Source of the DNA: Strongylocentrotus droebachiensis
Taxonomy: Eukaryota; Echinodermata; Echinoidea; Camarodonta; Strongylocentrotidae
Length of the DNA stretch: 64,000 nt
Assembly (NCBI GenBank): GCA_035222895.1
Contig: JAVYIG010009955.1
Coordinates: forward strand, 1 to 64,000
Direction: 5' to 3'
Numbering within the stretch: the stretch's first letter is position 1; every line of letters begins with the position of its first letter. Shown piece after piece: positions 52,901 through 61,900 of this stretch. The translations under genes and the position numbers were made by a program. The notes under the pieces were generated by a model. The model was not told the DNA's origin. It was given only the letters and a program-made list of their open reading frames with translations, and did no database searches.

Positions 52901-55900
52901 ATCCCAGAAATATTAGCAAGAACCCTGAAAACCAACATCAAACTGTTGATGTATTGTTCCTTACAGGGCTTGAATTTGCAACTTCTCACAAACCCAAGGC
53001 TCACATATATAGAATAAATGCATAGAACTTAGTGGATAAGTACACTTTCTGTGTGTAAAAAGATGACAAATAATAAGCTTTTTCAAACTCTTGTCCACCT
53101 GTGTTACTGATTTGAAATGATTTGTGTTCTAATCTGGTTAATCTAAATAGCTTCAGTCTGGCTAGTTTGAGCCTGGTTTGGTTTCCCGGCTTCATGTACT
53201 GCACTGGTCTCTGACATGTATGTCTTCATACATTCAAGCTATAAATCAGTTTGGGAAAGGATATTAATCTAGACTGACCTTTTGTTTGCCCATGCGGTCC
53301 TTGTCTCTAAGCAGGTAGACAGCTTTATCAACAGCTAGAAGGCCAACATTGGAGTTGCTAGGTGCAGTAACTTCAACCTCTATCTGCCCATTTGGTTCAT
53401 AAACGTTACGTTCAGGTCCTACATTCCTTGGAAGAATGTCCAGGGAAAGCTGTACATGTTTATTCAAAAGAAAACCAAGATGGCTTGATATGACTTTTGT
53501 ATTCATTTTTACAACCACTTATTTCATGATTAAAGTAGAGGTGTTGTTGTCTAGTGGATAAGTCTCCAGACTGTGAACCACAGGGTTTGGGTTTGAATCC
53601 CTGCCACAGCAGTGATGTCCTTGGGCAAGACATCAATCTACATATGCCACACTCGACCCAGGTGAGGTAAATATGGGTACCTGGCAGAAATTCATTCCTT
53701 AAAAGGCTAGAGAATCATAATGGTATAGCCATCATGCTATTAAGCCGGGGTCAATAGTGGAGCATCAGGAGTGTAAAGTATGCCAGACATGAGTGAAATA
53801 AGAACCCACTGTTATCATTATTATTATAATCATCATTATTTGTGTACCTGATCAATAGATCAGTTGATAAAGTTTTGGCAATGGAAAAAAAAATCATTTT
53901 ATCTTTTAGATACATACAATGAACTCTCAATGTACGGCACATATATCTGTTCCTTATATTCTGTACTTGAAGCTACCGTATGTACATGTACATCGTTATG
54001 TCAACAGGTAAAATCATTTTGTATTTCTACAACTACAGTTTACACTCTTGGCTCTAGAATTATCAATCACAGTTCAACTTAAAATTTGTCATGACTTATT
54101 TAAACAAGGATATGGTTTTATTCACTTTGCATTGGTTTGTTTTGTTTTGTGTTAGGGTTCTCTCATTGGTAGGCCTGCAGCTTATCAAAAAAGGGGTTAG
54201 TTTGAAAAACTGAAACAGAAAGAGTTTTCTGAATACTTGCCAAATGAAAGACAAAAAAATGCTAAAAATTAGCTCTAGAGTCATCAATTACAATTAAACT
54301 ATGAATTTATCATGATTTATTGAAACATGAAAATGTGTTTATTTCAATAATTACTTTATAAGGCACTTTCCCTGGTAGGCCCGGATTCAAAGGGATGGTT
54401 TGAAACAATGTGACAATAAACTGTTTGCAAAACATTTTACATAATTGGCTCTCGATTTAGCAATCACAGTTAAACTTTCCTTGAGTTCTTTATGCAACTT
54501 TTATTAATAGCAATCTTACCGGTGGGTCTTGTCTGCACTTTTCTTCCACACCTAAAAGGAGAGAGTCGGCAATAACGCTGCCATCCATGGTGACATAGTA
54601 GACGATCAGTCGCATTTGTGGAGCCATGTATGCTCTGATTGTTATGGCCAGGTTTGTGCCAGCTGCACTTATGCTTCTCTGAACTCCCTCCAGAACAACC
54701 TTGCCACCTGTAATGCACTACAAACAACCCTTCAAAGTTTACTTGAGTGTGTGTAGTCCTGAATAAGACTGTTGGTTATCTTTCTTAGCTTCTAAGGGGA
54801 ACTATAGCGCCAGTAGGAGAGGATGGGTGGTAGAAGTGGGTCGACGTTTCAAACAGGTTGACTATCCGTCATGAGGAGTCATGCTGTAGTGTGTAGACAC
54901 CATGTGCGACATGCAACAGTGCTGGTGAATTTGGCATGTGACATTACTTTGTATTTTTTTCACATGTTATTAAATTTGCAATCAGAGAGTGATTTGCGAG
55001 ATTTGCGAAAAAATACCCCCCCCCCCCCCTCCGCAAAAACACTACTTATACAGAACCACCCTACCCAAGGTTGGTCAATACATGTTCTTACTTTGGAAGA
55101 CTATCAGGGTTTTTAACACAAAATTGCACTGTTTGAGGCGGACTTTGAAATTAAGTTGAGTAACAATAAAGTCTCAGTGACATGCTTGGTAAATAGTGGC
55201 TGATTGAATTTTTCAAATGTACCCACTACATGTGTTTTGTAGGACACAAAAACGTGAATAGTAGTATTTTATAAAAAAAAACAGTATGGCCATAGCCGTG
55301 TAACAGTTGTGACCTAACTGCAGTTTAAAAGTAGTATATCAACCATACGTGTAGAATGTAAGTGCATGCACTTAATAAACTTACAAGAAAGTGGAGATCT
55401 ATGTCTTCATCTCCTGTTGTTCCAATCCTCTGAATCAAGAAATCAGTGCTCACATCAACCTACAAAGTGAACAAAAGACAGGTGAAAATTAGCTGATCCT
55501 ACATTTGCTCTTAAGTTGAGGGTAGGGGCTGCAATTCGGTATTAGGTAAGGTTTAAGTTAGGGTAAGAGTTACAAAGAGTTACAACCATACTGGAAGTGT
55601 TTAGTCCTTTAATACCATGTCATACTGCTTATGACTTAAATATGATGTTATACTCTTCTTAAATTTTCTGTTATGAAATTTGTTTTTATCAGTCTGTATA
55701 AAATTTGAGCAAAATATTTCATATTTCATCAAGGATGAACAAACATGCATGTATACAGTTAGTGCTGAGTTTGCAATTGGGTTTTCTGTTCAACTTAGGG
55801 TAATTAAGGGATGTAATCAAATTTCTGTTAGGTGTCAGGAATGTGAGTATTTTACTCAGTTCTTGGCTAAGATAAAATACTTAGCCAACAGTTCAAGATT

Positions 55901-58900
55901 TTGGCTAAGTATTTTATCTTAGCCAAAAACTGAGTAAAAGGGTTGATATTCAGCTCTCATAACTTGCTGATCACGCCATCTCTTATAATGAGAAAGAATT
56001 GGGTATTGGTTAATCTGCACAGGTCTACTTTTTCTGCTATTGGTTCCCCTATGAAACAGACTAAGTATTGAGTAAGTGAGAATCCCTTTGAAGCTTATTT
56101 ACGATAAACACATTAAAATTCAAAGTTTAGAAGCACAGAGTGGGTGCATGAGACCCGGTAAAAAAAAAAATTCTGACTTACATTCAGGTTACGATCATCT
56201 GTGTTCTGAGGTCTGATGACTAAGTAATCATGACCGTTGGCCGAGACTCCTGGACTTACTTCAAAGGAGATATCAGCTTGGTTGTTTGGATATTGCGGAT
56301 CATGAGTTGCTGCCTGAGAAATGACACATGTATAAAATATTATTTACTTCCATGACCAAATCCCTTGGTTTCTACAAATATTCATTGAAAATGAGTTAAA
56401 AATTTGCAGAATGAAAATAGAAGATTATAAATAAAAGAGCATAACAATATCAACTGTCTGCCTATAGGAACTGGGTAGTCCATGTACAGTGTAAAGCTGT
56501 TATAGGAATGAGAGAACTAAGTGCTTAATAGGTTAGGAGGGACACCAATGGAAAGCTTTGACATTACTCGGCTGACGTTTTGTTTTGTTGATGTTGGTTT
56601 TAAAGATAAAGACCAGTTATGGTCATGCAATTGCATTGTGAAAGAAACGTTGTGGAATCGATCAGAAAAGGTTGATCATCTAGTATATATTTTGTATTGG
56701 TGTGTACTGCAAGGTTCTGGAATCATCAAAATGATAAGAAATTTGGCCCAGTCTTCGTAAATTTACAAGCACTGTACACAGAAAGATGTATACCGGTATG
56801 GGACTACGCACACGTGCGCAACGCGTGCGTTTATCTCTCACATACCAATAGATAAACTAATTTACCAAATATATCAATTAGTAGGCGGTTTCCCTGCAAA
56901 TTTTTTATCATCATGTATTAGTCAAAACATATTCTTTCACATGATTGGTAATAAGAGCTTCCATTTCATTTTTTGAAATTGGGGCATTTCCAATACTGGT
57001 CTTTACCTTTAAAGAACAATATCAGGCATCATAAAGACACTAATAAATACAAAAATGAACTTGCAAATTACTGACTGAAGTTATATGTCCTTAGTTGATG
57101 AAGATATGACAGTCATTGGACTAATAAACTAGAGGCCAGCGGACCTTACGCTCACCTGAGCCAATGATAGAAGGGGCCTTGCAATAAGGGACCTACCTCC
57201 CATCCCCTTTGCACCAGGAACATAGGATTTATTGGAGCATTAGGGTAATTTAGGAGTGCTGCTCCAAAGCCCCTATGCAGGGGCAGGTATCCCATTCAAA
57301 CAAATGTAAGTCTTCTTTACATTAAATGATTTTATCAACCAAATTTGTTTTCACTGGCTGCCTGCCATAGCAACAAACAACAAACTCTGTTTCGTTGGCG
57401 ATCAGCCATGCATGAAGTCTTTCGTCTTTTTTGTTGTAAGGGCAGACAGCCAATGGAATGAATTTGTTAAATAAAATTATGGAAATGCAAGCATTACTCT
57501 AAACAAACAGAACTTAGTTATTCCTAGCTCATTTTCCTGATTGGGGTGTCATATAAAAGGGCAGAAAATGAACTTTCTAGAAATGTGATTTTCCCTTTGA
57601 AATTCAAGTACTGTTTGCCAAATGAATTTTTTGTACCCTTTCTTCAAATTTTTTTTTATCACTTATGCCTGAAATATGCATCATATGAGTTGCATCAAAT
57701 GAAAGAGGAGGATCTACGCTTTACAAATATGTGTCATTTATTAATTCTATTGTGATTGAAGTTATGATATAAAACATCAATAATTCTTGGTTTAGTTTCT
57801 TCTGGGACGCACTGTATAGTCATCAACTTTCTGAAGTATCATGCCTAGGTTAACAACTGTTGAAAAAGCTTGAAAAACATTTGTGGTTTACTCAATAACT
57901 TTTTATTCAGAACCTTTAAATATAAAAAGATGCGTGATTAGAAAGAGCAAGCATTTCTGCACACATTATGTTCATTTTAATTTCATGACCACATACCATT
58001 TGATGGCAGAAATTTTAAAAAGGAAAAAAAAGAAGAGCTTTAAAATCTGTAACTTGAGAACACATTCAAAGGTTTGAAATCATTGTTTTTTAATGAAAAC
58101 TGGTCATTTTTTATCTTATCGATAACGTATACCCATTACATTTGAGAAAAATGTAGCAATGAGAGACAAAAATTCTCGTTGCCGATATGAAGAACAACAT
58201 GTGATCAATTTAGCCCTTAAACAAAGGGTCCTGTTCTGAAAGTGTTTCTTTTCTTTGTCTTCTTACCACAATGTGAATGCTCCTTATACTTGATTGGACG
58301 TTAAGAACCATACTGACTCCTCCTTGATCATCAGTGTTGGATATCTCCTCTTGACCACCAGCTATATCAGGTCTCCGTAGTAGCTCCTCAGTACCATCTG
58401 CTAATGTGGCAGTTGCTATGACATTTACAGGAACGTTGGGGGCCACATCTCCATTCGCAAATGTTAAATCCAGCTGCGAAGAAAGGATAAATAGTTTATT
58501 GTATAACTGTATTGTTTATTGTATATGAAAGGTCCTCGGTTCGATTCCCCCAAAAGGCCCCCAATCTTTTAGGTTGGGCACTTCAAAATCTATATTTAAT
58601 CATCTACTTCCCTTTCTAACAATTAAACCAAGATAGCTCAAACAGAGCGAACGAAAACCAGACGATTGATTAACTCTAAATCAATATTTCCTCCATTCAT
58701 CGCCGAAAACATGAATATTCATAGATATATTTGCATATTCATAACAAGATGATATGAAAAGGTTGAAAGTCAGCACAAGATACTCTAGATTTTTAATGAC
58801 TCTCCAATGATATGTTAATATTGTGATTCTGTTTTGATTCAATAAAACATACCAGAAAAAGTCAGCACATTTTTTTTATTTGACGTTAGTTGCAAAACAG

Positions 58901-61900
58901 CAGGTAATTAAAAGGCTGTATAACTTAATATGGAAAAGTGAATCAATTTAAGTTGTTATCAATATAATCAGGAAGAATGTACTGGATAGTTGGTGAAATA
59001 TACAACTTTTCCAAATAGGCACAAAATACCCTGATTATTGGAGGATAACCTACATGTATTTCTAGCCGTAACTGCATACATATCAATACTTTTATCACTT
59101 GAAAATACTACAAATGTTAAAGTAATCTCAAATCTACAATCCTGTGGCAAAAATTATCTCCTGAGAAAAACAGTGTTGCACATGAATAACATCTACTGTA
59201 AGTGGCACATATTTAAGCCCTGGGGGTCATTTCACGAAATCGCCATAGCTACAAGATCAACAACATCTCGCCACTGTCGCTCGCCTTGTCTGCTGAGCAT
59301 TTGCCAAGACAAGCAACAACTTCCCTGACAATAGACTTGTCACGACTAAGTCTATGGGCAACAAAAAAATGAAAACTGCAATTTATTTAAAGACTTTTTT
59401 CTTTATCTTAAAGCTCTCAATTCACTGAACAGCTCTCAATTCACTGAACAGTTCTTAGGTGTTAATATAAAAGCATACAAGCACACAACTTGTTCTTATA
59501 ACTTCTTAATGCCTTCAAGAGTAAACAAGATAAATGTTATTAGTCCATATTAAAGCCTACATCATTCTACCATAGTAAAGTGGTCAAAGATGGAACAGTC
59601 TGTAATTACAGACCCATGAAAATGACAACAATTCTCTTGTAAGTATTTCTCTAGATATTTTCCCTTTTCAAGCTTAAAATCCAATCACATAATTATTTGA
59701 TGAATAAATGTCAAAACTGTGAGTACTAAATTATATTGTTTTCATTATTTCTTTTTAAAGAAATAATGTAAATAGAAATTAAATAGAAATAAACATAATC
59801 TACTTGTGAACAGTTTGAGTGAAATTAAGCCTTGTAACCTCTTTTGGTAATTAAGGAAAAAAAATGATGGATCATAATGAAGATTTGTTTTTTAGACGAT
59901 AGTATCGAAATCGTGAATTTGTCCCTTATCATCTTTTTGTGAAATGGGTTGTCCGCTTCCTGACATCTCTAGGTTGCGGACAAAGATATGAATGTCATGG
60001 AGTTGGTTTTGTGAAACGACCTCCTGTATTCTAATGTCCTTTGGCAAGACATTAATCTACATTTGTCACTCTCTACCCAGGTGTGAAATGGGTACGGGTA
60101 GAAAGGAATTCCTTGAATGCTGTGAGCACTGAAATTGGTAGCCTAGTAGAGCCAGAGAAATATTGGAGCGCATTGAGCACCTTTGGTGGTGGATATATTA
60201 TATGTACACTATACAAATATTCAATATTGTTATTATTATTATTCTGCTAAAATTTAAACAAAGGAAGTTAGACTGAGGTCTCAGTTTTACCTAATGTATT
60301 GTGATCTGAGACCCAGCAAAAGGTTGAACCGAAGTAATAGAATACAGAACAATGGATTTTAATCTTTAGTGAGTTTCTTCTTATCTCACCTTTACTTGCA
60401 GATTGAGTCCAGCCTTGAAGTGCTGCACAGTTCGCTTTGTACTGAATTTGTATGGTGAGTCAACGAAGATTGCCTTCGTGTTGATGCTTGCTTCGCTGAA
60501 CTGAGTCGCTGATTCATGTACAATTGCATTTGCATGGAAGTGGCGACCTCTGAACCGAACAAACCAGTCTTCACCAAAATCAGTACTGAGATCATCCAAA
60601 GTAACTTCAGCCCTTCCACTATCACCAAGCTGATAGAAAAATGAATAAAAGTGTTGTAGTCGAGTGGTTTAAGCAGCTTGACTTGAAATTCAAAGGTCGT
60701 GGTTCGATCCCTGACACAGCATTTATGTCCTTTGGCAAGGCATTAATCTTCTTTGCCACACTCAACCCAGGTGAATGGGTACCTGGCAGGAATTAATTCC
60801 TTGAAATGCTGGAGCGCTGTAATGGCAGCTAGGCTAAAGCCGGGGTAATAATGAATGCGCATCAAATAGAATTTCTAGATAAACGGCGCTATAGAAATGC
60901 CTATTATTATGTTATTATTGATATGCATTTGCCACACTCCACCCAGGTGAAGTAAATGGGGACCGGTAGGAAGTAATTCCTTGAATGCTGTGAGCACCGA
61001 CATCGATAGCTTAGCAGAGCCGGGGTAATATTGGAGCGTTTTGAGCACCCTGCAGGTTGGATATGTGCGCTATATAAATATCCAATATTATTATTATTAT
61101 TATTATTATTAATAGAATGTGATGATATTGGTCATATCAGATGGAACGGTTCTTAAAAAGAGGCCCATTGACCAGACATGACCTGAGAGGCGACTTGATG
61201 CACTAACAAAAGTCAAATTTGTTGTATCATTCATTTTAATGCTACATGTATATAGATAGATTTTTTTGCTTGTCTAAAATTTGTTGGACTTTGCCCACCC
61301 CCACTCCTGGGGGGTGTTTCACAAAGATCCTAAGTTGAACTTATCTCTAAGTTGGACTTAACAATTATGGAAAGCCGTTAGCATCTTTGAATTTTTTTTG
61401 TAAAAGTTATTTTAAAAGGCATAGAATGTTGATTCAAATCATTCATATTTTTTATTATCAAGGAGATTACATGTTCTTGATGTGAAATTTTTGAAAAGTC
61501 TAAAATACTTGAATTTTTGCTTTTATATATATTTAATTTTAAGGCTACAAATGGCTCTCCATAATATTTAAGTCCAACTTAGAGTTAGGAGATTACATGT
61601 TCTTGATGTGAAATTTTTGAAAAGTCTAAAATACTTGAATTTTTGCTTTTATATATATTTAATTTTAAGGCTACAAATGGCTCTCCATAATATTTAAGTC
61701 CAACTTAGAGTTAAGTTTGACTTGGGATCTTTGTGAAACACCCCCCTGATGTGAAAATCCTGGATCCACCACCGCTATCACAAGGCTCTCTCCCTTCTCC
61801 CCCTTGTAGATCATTAACCTTGTGATAGAAGTAACAAGAGAACACTGAGGAGATCACTATGGTGTGAAACTGACCCACAACAAACAAGACACATGGGACT

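Noticed and set aside
54470..54727. 85-codon minus-strand frame over exon 28
   Set aside because: Wrong frame of a real exon; the correct frame gives the MG5 sequence and keeps phase with its neighbours.
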